Shown: piece after piece, positions 32,483-47,051 of the stretch
Numbering within the stretch: the stretch's first letter is position 1
Layout of the letters: every line of letters starts with the position of its first letter
DNA from: Catellatospora vulcania
Lineage (GTDB): Bacteria; Actinomycetota; Actinomycetes; Mycobacteriales; Micromonosporaceae
Direction of reading: 5' to 3'
Assembly (NCBI RefSeq): GCF_009720385.1
Contig: NZ_ML769307.1
Location: forward strand, 115,510-179,509
Length of the DNA stretch: 64,000 bases
Notes under the pieces: model-generated
What the model saw: only the letters and a program-made list of their open reading frames with translations
What the model was told of the DNA's origin: nothing
The model's database searches: none
Made by a program: the position numbers and the translations under genes

Positions 32483-33706
32483 ATGAGCGGCCGGAGCAGG
32501 CTGTGGCCGGTCGCGGAGTTGCCGACGACCAAGGCCGGCGTGGAGCGGGCGTTCTCGTACTTCATCGCGGGGGTGCGCATCGGCACCCTCGCGCAGATGG
32601 TGCCCGCCGTGCACGCCGGTGTGACGACGTCCCCGCACGACGTCGCATATCTCGTCTGCTGGGCTGCCGCCGCGCTCGCATCCGTGCTGGTGAGCGTGGC
32701 GACCCTCGTCCGCCGCCGCCCGCTGGGCGCGGTCGTGTCCGCGGCGGACTACACGCTGGCCTGCCTGCTGCTGGTGCTGGCGCCACTGGTTCTCGTGTCG
32801 GGGGAGCGGTTCGGCACCTGGATCGCCTACCAGCCCGGCTACGCGCTGTCGGTCATCATCACCGCCAGTGGCGTACGCAGCCTCGCCCTGTGGGCGGGTG
32901 GCATGCTCGGCATCGTCGTCAGCTACGCGGTCTATCTCGGCGGTGCGTTCGACGGCGACATGACCACGACCGCCATCGGCAACATCCTGACCTACGTCGT
33001 CTACGCGCTGGTCACGCGTATGTTCTTCGGCTACACGCGCCGCATCGCCCACGATGCCGACACCTCGCGCGCCCGCGCCGCCGAACTGGCCCGTCGCGAG
33101 GAGGAACGCCGCGCCCAGGTGATGATGCACAACGGCGTCGCCGTGATGCGCCTGCTCACCGAGCCGGGCACCGACGCCGCACGCTCCCGGCTCATCGACC
33201 TGGCCGGGGTCGAGGTGCAGCGTATGCGCTCCTACCTGCGCGGACGAGTGCCGGACCAGGACGGCGACGGCCCCGACACGGCGCTCGCCGCGATGATCGA
33301 GCGGGTGTGCGAGCGTTTCGCCGACCTGCCCGTCGAGACACTGCTCGACCTCGGCGCCGCCGTGCGCCTGCCCGCCGGGCAGGCCGAGGCCGTCGAGCGG
33401 GCGCTGGAGAGCCTGCTGCTCAACGTACGCGCGCACGCCCGCGCCGACGGTGTCGTGGTCCACCTCGACCAGAGCGCCGACGGGCACTGGACGCTGACCG
33501 TGCGCGACGACGGCGTCGGCTTCGACACCGCGACGGTCGTCGCCGGCGTGGGGCTGCGCGAGGTCGTCGTCGGCGAGCTGCGACGGCGGGGGATCGACGT
33601 CGACGTCGAGTCCGCGGCCGGTGCGGGCACCACCGTGACGATCTCGGCCGGACCCACGCCGTCGGCCGTGCGCGGGGACCGCGACGCGCTCACGGACGCC
33701 GCATGA
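32483..33706 (+). CDS. Sensor histidine kinase (NarL-system type)
   Basis: The 407-residue protein has five to six membrane helices (residues 25-190) and a linker. A short dimerisation helix follows with a candidate phospho-His in MMHNGVAVMRLL near 215, where the usual HD pair is HN. The HATPase domain has VRDDGVGFD and GVGLREVV. An ATGATG start gives two choices one codon apart; the second is better spaced from the G-rich site. The stop overlaps the response regulator start (ATGA). The signal is unknown. Confidence 0.85.
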   Translation: MSGRSRLWPVAELPTTKAGVERAFSYFIAGVRIGTLAQMVPAVHAGVTTSPHDVAYLVCWAAAALASVLVSVATLVRRRPLGAVVSAADYTLACLLLVLAPLVLVSGERFGTWIAYQPGYALSVIITASGVRSLALWAGGMLGIVVSYAVYLGGAFDGDMTTTAIGNILTYVVYALVTRMFFGYTRRIAHDADTSRARAAELARREEERRAQVMMHNGVAVMRLLTEPGTDAARSRLIDLAGVEVQRMRSYLRGRVPDQDGDGPDTALAAMIERVCERFADLPVETLLDLGAAVRLPAGQAEAVERALESLLLNVRAHARADGVVVHLDQSADGHWTLTVRDDGVGFDTATVVAGVGLREVVVGELRRRGIDVDVESAAGAGTTVTISAGPTPSAVRGDRDALTDAA

Positions 33707-34401
33707 GGCCCGCCGTCGCGGTCGTCGACGACGCGCCGCTGATCCGCGAGTCGATGGCACTGCTCATGCCCGGCCTCGACGTCGTCGCCGCGGTGGCGAC
33801 GGTCGAGGAGCTGGTGCGCCGACGCCCTACGGCCGACCTGGTCGTGCTCGACCTGCATCTGGCCAATCTCGAGCAGCAGCCCGACGTCCGGCAGGGCATC
33901 GCCGCGATCCGGGCGCTGACCGGCTGCGGCTACCGGGTGTGCGTGTACAGCCAGGAGGAGCGGCGGTTCGTGCTGGCCGCCTGCATCGCCGCGGGGGCGT
34001 GCGGGGTCGTCTCCAAGGCGCTGCCCACCGCCCGCGCCGAGCAGCTGTTCCTGGAAGCGGCCGCCGGCGGCGCCGTCGTGCCGCAGCCGGTCGTCGGCAT
34101 CCTCGAAGTCCTGGTCCGCCGTGACTGCATCACCCTGCTCAGCGAGCGCCAGCGCCAGATCCTGCACGGCCGGGCACGCGGGCTCAGCTACGCCCAGGTC
34201 GCCAAGCGGCTGTACGTCAGCGAGTCCACGCTGCGCGGATACTGGCTCGACCTGACCCGGTCGCTGACGGAGTCCCTGCGCAACCTCACCCCGGGCGAGA
34301 TCGAGCACGCCCTCGGGCTCGCACCCGGGGACCTGCTGGAGTTCTGGTCCGGCGAGGCGACCGACGGCAAGGACTGGTGGCGCACCGGCACGTCCCGGTG
34401 A
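33703..34401 (+). CDS. Response regulator with LuxR-like helix-turn-helix
   Basis: The 232-residue protein has a receiver domain with the phospho-acceptor Asp in LVVLDLHLAN near 50, an acidic pair VVDDAP near the N-terminus and the Lys in VVSKALP. The C-terminal helix-turn-helix (LSERQRQILHGRARGLSYAQ then KRLYVSESTLRGY) is LuxR/NarL-like, with a longer tail than usual (about 45 residues) ending in acidic and Trp-rich sequence. It is translationally coupled to the kinase. Confidence 0.88.
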   Translation: MRPAVAVVDDAPLIRESMALLMPGLDVVAAVATVEELVRRRPTADLVVLDLHLANLEQQPDVRQGIAAIRALTGCGYRVCVYSQEERRFVLAACIAAGACGVVSKALPTARAEQLFLEAAAGGAVVPQPVVGILEVLVRRDCITLLSERQRQILHGRARGLSYAQVAKRLYVSESTLRGYWLDLTRSLTESLRNLTPGEIEHALGLAPGDLLEFWSGEATDGKDWWRTGTSR

Positions 34402-34587
34402 CGGTCCCGCCTGGACGCCACGCGTAATCGACACCTACACTCATGCATTGAACTCGATCGCTGCGTTGCGGTGGTCGAGTACGGGAGCCGGGGCTGTTCC
34501 GCCCCAGCCGTGCGCCGGGCGCCGGCTGGTCGACAGCGCATCCCGCTGCAGCGGCCCCAGCCGCGCGGCCACCCGGAAGGACCATCC

Positions 34588-35832
34588 ATGCACCTGTCCG
34601 CACGTTGGCGCGCGTCCGCCGCCGCCCTGCTCACCGTGGCCACCGCCGCGGGCGTCGGGGCCGTCGTCGCCGCCGCGCCCGCCGCCAGCGCGGCCACCGC
34701 CTGCCAGGTCGCCTACCGCGCCGACCAATGGACCGGCGGCTTCGTCGGCTACGTCAAACTCACCGCCGGCGACACCGCCATCCACGGCTGGCGCATCGGC
34801 TGGACCTGGCCCGGCGACCAGAAGATCACCAACGCGTGGAACGCCGCCGTCACCCAGTCCGGCACCACCGTCACCGCGGTCAACGCCGCCTACAACGGTG
34901 ACCTGGCACCGGGAGCCTCCCTGGAGTTCGGCATGCAGGGCACCTGGGCGGCCGCGAACACCGCCCCGACCGACTTCACCGTCAACGGCGCACCCTGTGG
35001 CGCGACCCCGTCGCCGTCGCCCAGCTCGGCCTCGCCAAGGCCGTCCGGCAGCAGCTCTGCCAGCCCGTCGCCGAGCCCGTCACGCAGCGCGTCGCCGAGC
35101 CCCAGCCCGTCGGCGAGCCCGTCGCCGTCCGGGCCGCCGCCGGGGTGCACCGGCGCACTGTGGTGCGACGGTTTCGAGGACCAGACCGGCACCGTGCCGT
35201 CCGGAGCGTGGACGCTGGCATACCCCGACTGCCAGGGCGCCGGCACCGCCGTCGTCGACAGCGCCGTCGCCCGGTCCGGCACCCGCTCGGTCCGCGTCGA
35301 CGGCGCCGCCGGGTACTGCAACCACGTGTTCCTGAAGTCGACCCGTGACTTCAGCTCGCTCGGCGGCGTCTGGTTCGGCCGCTTCTACGTCCGGCACACC
35401 ACCGCGCTGCCGGCCGCGCACGTCACCTTCCTGGCCATGCGCGACGCCGCGGACGGCAACCGTGATCTGCGCGTGGGCGGCCAGAACGCGGCCCTGCAGT
35501 GGAACCGCCAGTCCGACGACGCGACCCTGCCCGAGCAGAGCCCGGCCGGGGTGGCACAGAGCCGCCCGCTGCCGGTCGACCGCTGGGTGTGCGTCGAGAT
35601 CCGGGTCGACGGCCCGGCCGGCCAGGTGCAGACCTGGACCGACGGCAGCGAGGTGGCGGGTCTGCGGGTCGACGGCGTGCCCACGGCCGACGTGGACCGG
35701 CAATGGCTGAGCCGGGCCGGTTGGCGGCCGAACCTGACCGACCTGCGCCTGGGCTGGGAGAGCTACGGCGAGGGCGCCGACCGGCTCTGGTTCGACGACG
35801 TCGCCTGGGGCTCGGCGCGCATCGGCTGCTGA
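34588..35832 (+). CDS. Secreted CBM2 protein with Ser/Pro linker and C-terminal jelly-roll-like domain
   Basis: The 414-residue protein has a signal peptide, a CBM2 cellulose-binding module (residues 37-140; conserved Trp in DQWTGGF, GWRIGWTWPGDQ and the closing Cys), and a linker of Pro-Ser-Ala repeats (about 142-185). The C-terminal domain of about 225 residues starts LWCDGFEDQ and looks like a concanavalin/LamG-type beta-sandwich, as in some polysaccharide lyases. No catalytic residues can be assigned, so it could be a lyase or a second binding domain. GGAAGGA precedes the ATG at 34588. Confidence 0.82.
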   Translation: MHLSARWRASAAALLTVATAAGVGAVVAAAPAASAATACQVAYRADQWTGGFVGYVKLTAGDTAIHGWRIGWTWPGDQKITNAWNAAVTQSGTTVTAVNAAYNGDLAPGASLEFGMQGTWAAANTAPTDFTVNGAPCGATPSPSPSSASPRPSGSSSASPSPSPSRSASPSPSPSASPSPSGPPPGCTGALWCDGFEDQTGTVPSGAWTLAYPDCQGAGTAVVDSAVARSGTRSVRVDGAAGYCNHVFLKSTRDFSSLGGVWFGRFYVRHTTALPAAHVTFLAMRDAADGNRDLRVGGQNAALQWNRQSDDATLPEQSPAGVAQSRPLPVDRWVCVEIRVDGPAGQVQTWTDGSEVAGLRVDGVPTADVDRQWLSRAGWRPNLTDLRLGWESYGEGADRLWFDDVAWGSARIGC

Positions 35833-35857
35833 GGCGGCACGACTCCGCTGCACGATG

Positions 35858-35891
35858 ACGGCATCTGGCGCCCGCCGGCGCCAGATGCCGT
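35858..35891. terminator. Bidirectional hairpin terminator
   Basis: A 15-bp perfect stem (35858-35872 with 35877-35891, loop CGCC) lies between the convergent CBM2-protein and kup genes. Confidence 0.8.
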
Positions 35892-35896
35892 GCCTG

Positions 35897-37831
35897 CTAC
35901 ACGTCGATGTGGGAGCCCATGATGATGGTGCGGTCACGGGGCAGGCCGAAGTGCGCCGCGGCATCAGCGGTGATGTACGAGGTCGCGACGAACAGCCGCT
36001 TGCGCCAGTTCGCCATCGTCGCCGCCGCCCCGCGCCGCAGCTCGATCTTCGACAGGAAGTAGGTCGCGTTGTCGAGGTCCAGCGGCCCCTCGGTGGCGGC
36101 CGGGTCCAGCGTGCGCAGCGCCGCGGGCACATCCTGCGTGTCCATGTATCCGAACCGGGCGGTCACGTGGGTGATGCCGTCGTCGCCGTAGCCGAGGTCG
36201 TCGACGGTGACCCGCTCCTCGGCGGGCACGAACGGGACCGTGTCGGTCTCGATCGACAGGATGACGACGTGCTCGTGCCGGACATGGTTGTGTTCCAGGT
36301 TGGCCCGCAGCGCCAGCGGCGCGGTCTGCTTGCCCCGGTTGAGGAAGATCGCCGTGCCGGGCACCGTGGCCGTCGACGAGCCGGCCTCGTGCAACTGCTC
36401 GACGAACTGCGGCAGGGTGCCTTCGGTGCGCTCCCGCTCGGCGGTGACGACCTGACGGCCGCGCTGCCAGGTGGTCATGATGGTGAACGCGGTGAGGCCG
36501 ATCAGCAGCGGCAGCCACGCGCCGTGCACGAGCTTGGTCAGGTTCGCGGCGACGAACAGCAGGTCGACGCCGAGCAGCACGGCCGCGCCGGTGCCCAGCA
36601 GCCACCACGAGGTGCCCCACTTGAGCCGGGCGACGTAGAAGAACAGCAGCGTGGTGATGGTGATCGTGCCGGTGACGGCCATGCCGAACGCGTACGCCAG
36701 CGCCGCGGAGCTCTGGAACGCGAACACCAGGGTCAGCACGGATACCATCAGCAGCCAGTTGATCCACGGCACGTAGATCTGGCCCATCGTCGCGGCCGAC
36801 GTGTGCGCGATGCGCAGCCGGGGCAGGTAGCCCAGCTGCGCGGCCTGCGAGGCGACCGAGTACGCGCCGGTGATGACGGCCTGGGAGGCGATGACGGTCG
36901 CGGCGGTGGCCAGCACCACCAGCGGCAGCCGGGCCCAGCCCGGGGCGAGCAGGAAGAACGGGCTGGTGATGTTGGCCGGGTCTTCGAGGATCAGAGCGCC
37001 CTGGCCGAGATAGCTGAGCACGCACGCGGGCAGCACGAGTCCCAGCCAGCCGCGGGTGATGGCGCGGCGGCCGAAGTGGCCCATGTCGGCGTAGAGGGCC
37101 TCGGCGCCGGTGACCGACAGCACGATCGCGGCCAGCGCGAAGAACGCGACGCCGAAGTGACCGGCCAGGAAGCCCAGCGCGTATGTGGGCGACAGTGCCT
37201 TGAGGATGTCGGGGTGGTGGGCGATCCCGGCGATCCCGAACACGGCGATCACCAGGAACCAGGCGATCATGATGGGGCCGAAGACGCGGCCGACCGCGGC
37301 GGTGCCCCGGCGCTGCACCATGAACAGCGCCACGATGATGACCGCGGTGACCGGGACGATCGCCGGCTCCAGGCCCGGATTTACGATCTTGAGGCCTTCG
37401 ATCGCCGACAGCACCGAGATCGCCGGGGTGATCATGCTGTCGCCGAAGAAGAGGGCCGCGCCGAAGATGCCCAGTGCCGCGAGCACGGCCGCCGTACGCC
37501 GTCCGCTGCGCGAACTCCAGCGGCGCAACAGCGTGATCAGCGCCATGATGCCGCCCTCGCCCTGGTTGTCCACCCGCATGGCCAGCAGCACGTAGGTGAC
37601 CGTCACGATGATCATCACGGACCAGAAGATCAGGGAGACGACGCCGAACACGTTGTCGACGCCGACCGGCACCGGGTGCGGGTCGGCGGGGTTGAACACC
37701 GTCTGCATGGTGTAGATCGGGCTCGTGCCGATATCGCCGAACACCACGCCCAGCGCGCCCACCACCACGGCGAGCCGCACCACGTCCCGTGCGCCCGGAT
37801 GGTGTCCCGGCTCTTGCTCTCGGCTGGTCAC
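35897..37831 (-). CDS. kup: Kup-type potassium uptake transporter
   Basis: The 644-residue protein fits KUP length and pattern: VVFGDIGTSPIYT in helix 1, GEGGIMAL after helix 2, FFGDSMITPAISVLSA, and about twelve helices to residue 450. A cytosolic C-terminal domain of about 190 residues follows (HVVILSIET, YFLSKIELRRG). Kup imports potassium with protons. AGGAGG lies 5 nt before the GTG at 37831; the longer upstream frame runs antisense through the divergent protease gene and is not real. I looked for a ydaO-type c-di-AMP riboswitch upstream and did not find one. Confidence 0.93.
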   Translation of the reverse strand: MTSREQEPGHHPGARDVVRLAVVVGALGVVFGDIGTSPIYTMQTVFNPADPHPVPVGVDNVFGVVSLIFWSVMIIVTVTYVLLAMRVDNQGEGGIMALITLLRRWSSRSGRRTAAVLAALGIFGAALFFGDSMITPAISVLSAIEGLKIVNPGLEPAIVPVTAVIIVALFMVQRRGTAAVGRVFGPIMIAWFLVIAVFGIAGIAHHPDILKALSPTYALGFLAGHFGVAFFALAAIVLSVTGAEALYADMGHFGRRAITRGWLGLVLPACVLSYLGQGALILEDPANITSPFFLLAPGWARLPLVVLATAATVIASQAVITGAYSVASQAAQLGYLPRLRIAHTSAATMGQIYVPWINWLLMVSVLTLVFAFQSSAALAYAFGMAVTGTITITTLLFFYVARLKWGTSWWLLGTGAAVLLGVDLLFVAANLTKLVHGAWLPLLIGLTAFTIMTTWQRGRQVVTAERERTEGTLPQFVEQLHEAGSSTATVPGTAIFLNRGKQTAPLALRANLEHNHVRHEHVVILSIETDTVPFVPAEERVTVDDLGYGDDGITHVTARFGYMDTQDVPAALRTLDPAATEGPLDLDNATYFLSKIELRRGAAATMANWRKRLFVATSYITADAAAHFGLPRDRTIIMGSHIDV

Positions 37832-37972
37832 GGATGCCTCCTGCGGCGCTGGGTGCCGATGATCGGGTGCCGTGCGGGGACGATACCGCCTCCCGGGCGG
37901 CTTGCGTGGGCAGGCTGCCGGTGTCGCCGTCGGGATCACGTCAAGGACGCGCCCGCCCGTCGCGCCGACCGG

Positions 37973-37984
37973 GCAATCAATTGC
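37973..37984. promoter_or_regulatory. GCAAT-CA-ATTGC palindrome in a divergent promoter region
   Basis: This small perfect palindrome lies in the AT-richer centre (37970-38030) of the 244-bp region between kup and the M4 protease gene. It is a candidate operator for either gene. Confidence 0.35.
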
Positions 37985-38075
37985 ATTACATCTATCTGTC
38001 CTCCCCGGACGCTCCGGGATATATATAGACGGCGGTGCATCACCGGCACTGCCATGCCTTCTGGGGAGGAACTCC

Positions 38076-39632
38076 ATGAGACGCACTCTCACCGCGGCGG
38101 TGGCCGCGACCGTGGCGATCGCCGCGGCCGCGCTGGCCACGGGCCCGGCGAGCGCGGTCGGCGACCCGGCCCGCGCCGTCGACACCGCCGCGGCCGCGCT
38201 GGCCGCGGTCGGCGACCGCTCGTCCACCGGCGAGGTGTACACCGTGCTGCGCACCGTGACCGACCCCGACGGGAGCGCGCACGTACGCCTGCGACGCACC
38301 CTGCACGGGCTGGCCGTGCGCGGCGGCGACGTCGTCGTGCACCTCGACCGTTCCGGCCGCGCCACGCACACCGATGGCGCACCACCCGCCGCCCTGGCCA
38401 CCCGCACGCCACGGGTCAGCGCCGACCGCGCGGCACAGGCCGCGAAATCCGCATTCGACGGCACGATCATCGGGGTCGACCGACCGCTGCTGGTTGTCGA
38501 CGCCGCTGCGGGCGGCCGCATGGCCTGGGAGACCGTCGTACGCGGCTGGGCCCCCGACGGGCAGACGCCGTCGCGGCTGCACGTGTTGACCGACGCCGCC
38601 ACCGGCGCCGTCTACGCCACCGACGACGAGGTCAAGACCGTGCTCGGCACCGGACGGACGATCTACGCCGGACCGGTGCGCATCGACACCACACTGTCGG
38701 GCACCGCGTACCAGATGATCGACCCGTCGCACGGCGGCAACCGCACCTGCGACATGCGCAACACCACCAGCGGGCCGTGCATCGTCTTCACCGACGCGGA
38801 CAACCTGTGGGGCAACTACACCACCACCGACCGCGCCAGCGCCGCCGCCGACGCCCACTTCGCCTCAGCCAAGACCTACGACTACTTCAAGTTCGTCCAC
38901 AACCGCGCCGGTCGCACCGGCACCGGCGCCGGGGTCACCTCGCGGGTGCACTACGGCAGCAACTACGTCAACGCCTTCTACGACGGCGCACAGCTGACCT
39001 TCGGCGACGGGATCGGCAACATCCACCCGCTGACCTCGATCGACATCCTGGCCCACGAGCTCGGCCACGGGTACACCGATGCCCTGGTCAGCCTCGTCTA
39101 CAGCGGCGAGTCCGGCGGCATCGACGAGGCCAGCAGCGACATCTGGGGCGCCATGGTCGAGTTCTACGCCGCGGCGCCCGGCGACCCCGGCGATTACCTG
39201 ATCGGCGAGGAGGCCGACATCTTCGGCACCGGCGAGCTGTTCGGCAACCTGTTCGACCCGTCACTGGACGGCTCGTCGCACAGCTGCTGGTCGCTCGCGA
39301 CACCGCCCGCAGCCCCGCACGTGTCGGCCGGTGTCGGCAAGCACTTCTTCTTCAACCTCGCCGAAGGCACCGGCGCGACGAAGTACGGCTACAGCCCGGT
39401 CTGCGGTGCGGCGGCCGACGTCACCGGGATCGGCCGGGCCAAGGCCGAGAAGATCTGGTACCGGGCGCTGAACGTGTACGCCCTGTCCACCACCAGTTAC
39501 GTGAACATGCGGGCGTACACCCTCGCGGCCGCGGCCGACCTGTACGGCAGCTGCTCGGTCGAGCACAAGACGGTGCAGGCGGCGTGGAACGCGGTCAACG
39601 TCGCGGGCGTCACCGTGTGCGGCGGTCCCTGA
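38076..39632 (+). CDS. Secreted M4-family (thermolysin-like) metalloprotease
   Basis: The 518-residue protein has a signal peptide, an FTP-type propeptide (to about residue 195) and a thermolysin-like domain. HELGH in ILAHELGHGYTD near 327 and the third zinc ligand Glu in GGIDEASSDIWG are present; HVSAGVGKHFFF carries the active-site His region. Such enzymes are secreted as self-processing zymogens. GGGGAGGA precedes the ATG. It diverges from kup. Confidence 0.92.
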   Translation: MRRTLTAAVAATVAIAAAALATGPASAVGDPARAVDTAAAALAAVGDRSSTGEVYTVLRTVTDPDGSAHVRLRRTLHGLAVRGGDVVVHLDRSGRATHTDGAPPAALATRTPRVSADRAAQAAKSAFDGTIIGVDRPLLVVDAAAGGRMAWETVVRGWAPDGQTPSRLHVLTDAATGAVYATDDEVKTVLGTGRTIYAGPVRIDTTLSGTAYQMIDPSHGGNRTCDMRNTTSGPCIVFTDADNLWGNYTTTDRASAAADAHFASAKTYDYFKFVHNRAGRTGTGAGVTSRVHYGSNYVNAFYDGAQLTFGDGIGNIHPLTSIDILAHELGHGYTDALVSLVYSGESGGIDEASSDIWGAMVEFYAAAPGDPGDYLIGEEADIFGTGELFGNLFDPSLDGSSHSCWSLATPPAAPHVSAGVGKHFFFNLAEGTGATKYGYSPVCGAAADVTGIGRAKAEKIWYRALNVYALSTTSYVNMRAYTLAAAADLYGSCSVEHKTVQAAWNAVNVAGVTVCGGP

Positions 39633-39639
39633 CCGAGGT

Positions 39640-39673
39640 GGCCCCGCCCGGCGCGCCGGCACCGGGCGGGGCC
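39640..39673 (+). terminator. Hairpin terminator after the M4 protease gene
   Basis: A 12-bp stem (GGCCCCGCCCGG at 39640-39651 with its complement at 39662-39673) with a 10-nt loop lies just past the stop codon. Confidence 0.75.
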
Positions 39674-39749
39674 CGGCTCCCCGGCGGCAGTCGGGTCTCG
39701 GTGTGTGCCTCTCACGTTTGCTCGACCGGTGCGCGGGAATGCGCAGCGC

Positions 39750-40865
39750 GTGAACAGAGGGCGGATCGGCTCGGCCGACATCTTCCGGTGGGCGGCGGCG
39801 GCCACGTGCGGCGTGGCGTTGGTGGCTCTTGGCCTGGCCGCCCTGTGGACCGTGCGCGGTGTGCTGGCCCTGGTGCTGGTGTCGCTGTTCGTGGCCGTGA
39901 GCCTCGACCCCGCGGTGCGCTGGCTGGTCCGGCACCGCGTACGGCGCCCGTACGCGGTCGGCATGATCCTGGTCGCCGTGCTGGGATCGGTGACCGCGCT
40001 GGTGGTCGGGGTCGGGCCCGCACTGGTGGGCCAGGCAGGCGACCTCGTCAAGGACCTGCCCGGCTACATCGGGGGTCTCGATGAGCGCTCGCCGGTGTTC
40101 CGTGAGCTCAGTGCCCGGTACGGGCTGGGCGACCGGCTCAACGAGCTGGCCGCGTCGGTGCCGGAATGGATCGCCACGAACCTGCTCAGCATGTTCCAGA
40201 CATTCCTGGACGGGCTGGCGACCACGCTCACGGTCGTGGTGCTGTCCCTGTACTTCCTGGCCGACATGCCGCGGCTGCGCAGGCGCGCCCAGCTGGTGGC
40301 ACCCGACCGGCACCGCGAGCGGGTCCGGCGCATCGTCGACACCGCCGTCGACAAGGTCGGCTCGTACATGATCGGCAACGTGCTGATCTCCCTGATCGCC
40401 GGTGTCGTCGCCTACCTGGGCTTGGTGATCTTGGATGTTCCGTTCGCCGTGCCGCTCGCGCTGATCGTCGCGGTCACCGACCTCATTCCGCTGGTCGGGG
40501 CGACCCTCGGCATGGCGGTCTGCGGCATCGTCGCTGCGATGGCCTCCGGCCTGTGGCCCGCGGCCATCGGGATCGTCGGCTGGCTGCTGGTGTACCAGCA
40601 GGTGGAGAACTACTGGATCGTGCCGCGGATGATGCGCCGCAGCCTCGACATGCCGTCGCTGGCGGTCCTGCTCGCGGGCCTGGTCGGCGCGGCGCTGCTG
40701 GGCCTGATCGGCGCGCTCATGGCCATCCCGATCGCCGCCACGATCAAGGCAGTGATCGCCGAGCTGCGCACTCCGCTCCCGCCGCCCGGTTACGCGACAG
40801 ACCATCCGGTCGACGATCCGGAGCTGAGCCTGCTCACCGCGCAGGAGGATCCAGCCGCCGTCTAG
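39750..40865 (+). CDS. AI-2E/PerM-family membrane permease
   Basis: The 371-residue protein has the family layout: two helices near the N-terminus, a periplasmic segment, and then a cluster of helices containing VDKVGSYMIGNVLISLIAG, VAVTDLIPLVGATLG and YQQVENYWIVPRMM, the usual conserved signatures (each quoted in part). Members move small solutes or act in sodium/proton exchange; AI-2 export is shown only for some. The GTG at 39750 is a choice; a GTG at 39705 would add 15 residues and neither has a good ribosome site. Confidence 0.85.
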   Translation: MNRGRIGSADIFRWAAAATCGVALVALGLAALWTVRGVLALVLVSLFVAVSLDPAVRWLVRHRVRRPYAVGMILVAVLGSVTALVVGVGPALVGQAGDLVKDLPGYIGGLDERSPVFRELSARYGLGDRLNELAASVPEWIATNLLSMFQTFLDGLATTLTVVVLSLYFLADMPRLRRRAQLVAPDRHRERVRRIVDTAVDKVGSYMIGNVLISLIAGVVAYLGLVILDVPFAVPLALIVAVTDLIPLVGATLGMAVCGIVAAMASGLWPAAIGIVGWLLVYQQVENYWIVPRMMRRSLDMPSLAVLLAGLVGAALLGLIGALMAIPIAATIKAVIAELRTPLPPPGYATDHPVDDPELSLLTAQEDPAAV

Positions 40866-40981
40866 GCCCGTCGGCCGGATGGCAGCGCGGGCGCATGTTC
40901 CTCGCTGTGAGTCCCCTGCCCAGGCCGTCGTCGATCGAGGCACGCGTGCTGTCGGGCGAGGATGGGTACTACGTTGCAGGC

Positions 40982-41554
40982 ATGTACGAGTTGTCCGCGC
41001 CGTATCAGGTGTCGATCTTCTGCTGGTTCGCCTTCGAGATCGGCCTGCTGGTACGTGACCTCGTCAGAGGCAAGGGCCGGTCAGGTCGCGACCGTGGCAC
41101 CCGCTGGATCGTCGTCCTGTCCCTCGGGGCCGCGATCGTCCTCGCCTGGCTGGTCCCGGGACGGGTGCCGGAGGCGGCCACGCCTGCGCCGGTCGGGTTC
41201 GCCGTGGCCGGCCTCGTGGTGATGTGGACCGGCCTGGCCGTGCGGGCCTGGGCGGTGCTGACACTCGGCGGCTCGTTCAGCACCTATCTTCAGGTGGCAG
41301 CGGATCAGGCCGTGGTCACCCGCGGCCCGTACCGGTGGGTGCGCCATCCCTCCTATACGGGCCTGCTGCTGATCGGGCTGGGCTTCGGCATCGGCGCGAG
41401 CAATTGGCTGTCGCTCGTGATATGCGCTGTCATGCCGCCGCTGGGACTGCTGCCACGCATCGCAGTCGAAGAGTCCGAGCTGGTCGGGGTACTGGGCGAC
41501 CGGTACCGCAGTTACCAGAGTCAGACGTATCGCCTGGTGCCCGGACTCTGGTGA
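40982..41554 (+). CDS. Isoprenylcysteine carboxyl methyltransferase-like membrane protein
   Basis: The 190-residue protein has four to five helices and the ICMT/PEMT signature GPYRWVRHPSYTGLLL followed by the Glu pair in IAVEESELVGVLGDRY. Bacterial members probably methylate lipids or small molecules using AdoMet; the substrate is unknown. The ATG at 40982 has a weak ribosome site, and an upstream ATG at 40895 would add 29 residues. It converges on a GNAT gene. Confidence 0.82.
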   Translation: MYELSAPYQVSIFCWFAFEIGLLVRDLVRGKGRSGRDRGTRWIVVLSLGAAIVLAWLVPGRVPEAATPAPVGFAVAGLVVMWTGLAVRAWAVLTLGGSFSTYLQVAADQAVVTRGPYRWVRHPSYTGLLLIGLGFGIGASNWLSLVICAVMPPLGLLPRIAVEESELVGVLGDRYRSYQSQTYRLVPGLW

Positions 41555-41667
41555 CCGGTACGGCGCCGGGTACGGGTGCGACGCCCTTGAGCTGGGGCTC
41601 GGCCGACTGCGGTTCCCGTGCTGCCGCAGAGCGGACGCGGTTCGCGAGTCGCGCTTGGGGACGTGGC

Positions 41668-42225
41668 TCAGCCCGTGCGGACGTCGGGATCCGCGGCGAG
41701 CAGTGCGTGCAGGTGTTCGTCGTGCAGCAGCCCGTCGCCGAAGCGTTTGCTCGAACGCATCACCCCTTCGAGCGCGAAGCCGGCGTGATGCGCCACGCGG
41801 CAGGAAGCGGTGTTCTCGACGGCATGGGTCAGCACGATCCGTCGCAGGCGCAGCGCTTCGAACGCCCACTGCGACACCGCGCGCACGCTGCCGGTGGCGA
41901 CGCCGCGACCGCGGGTCCACGGCGCGACCCGGTAGCCGATCCGCGCCTGGGCGTCGTCGTGGTCGATGTGATGCAGGGCGATCGTCCCCGCATATGCGCC
42001 GGTCGCGTCGTCGATGATGGAGAACGTCGCGTGGGTGCCGTCGGACCAGTCCGCGCCGCTGACGCAGTCGGCGACCGCGGCCGCCCGGTCGGGCAGCCGG
42101 CAGCGCGGATTCCACATCAGCACGTCGGGGTCCTGTGCGAGGAGCAGGACTGCCGGCGCGTCGGCGACGTCGGGCGGCCGCAGGCTCATCCCGGCCGCCC
42201 CGAGCCGGACGGATTCGATCATCAT
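41668..42225 (-). CDS. RimJ/RimL-type GNAT acetyltransferase
   Basis: The 185-residue protein has the acetyltransf_3 pattern: SLRPPDVADAPAV, RIGYRVAPWTRGRGVATGSV with the CoA loop, RRIVLTHAVENTASCRVAHH and AGFALEGVMR (the longer ones seen as parts of one continuous region). It probably acetylates an N-terminal or small-molecule amine. AGGAGG lies 6 nt before the first of two adjacent ATG codons. Confidence 0.87.
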   Translation of the reverse strand: MMIESVRLGAAGMSLRPPDVADAPAVLLLAQDPDVLMWNPRCRLPDRAAAVADCVSGADWSDGTHATFSIIDDATGAYAGTIALHHIDHDDAQARIGYRVAPWTRGRGVATGSVRAVSQWAFEALRLRRIVLTHAVENTASCRVAHHAGFALEGVMRSSKRFGDGLLHDEHLHALLAADPDVRTG

Positions 42226-42332
42226 GGGTTCCTCCTGATCGGTGACGCAGCCCAGCCTGCTATACGACGCGGGATGTGGTGCGCCGCACGGGTTGAGCCG
42301 CATGCCACACACCGTTCGATCGGCCGGGCGGG

Positions 42333-47038
<4,706 letters not shown>

Positions 47039-47051
47039 GACGACCTCCAGC

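Noticed and set aside
37832-38075. Possible ydaO (c-di-AMP) riboswitch before kup
   Set aside because: Such switches often precede actinobacterial kup genes, but I could not find the conserved core; the region looks like an ordinary divergent promoter.
35855-40084. 1409-residue open frame on the plus strand
   Set aside because: It crosses kup in antisense and the M4 protease in another frame; composition is low-complexity and no domain is visible.
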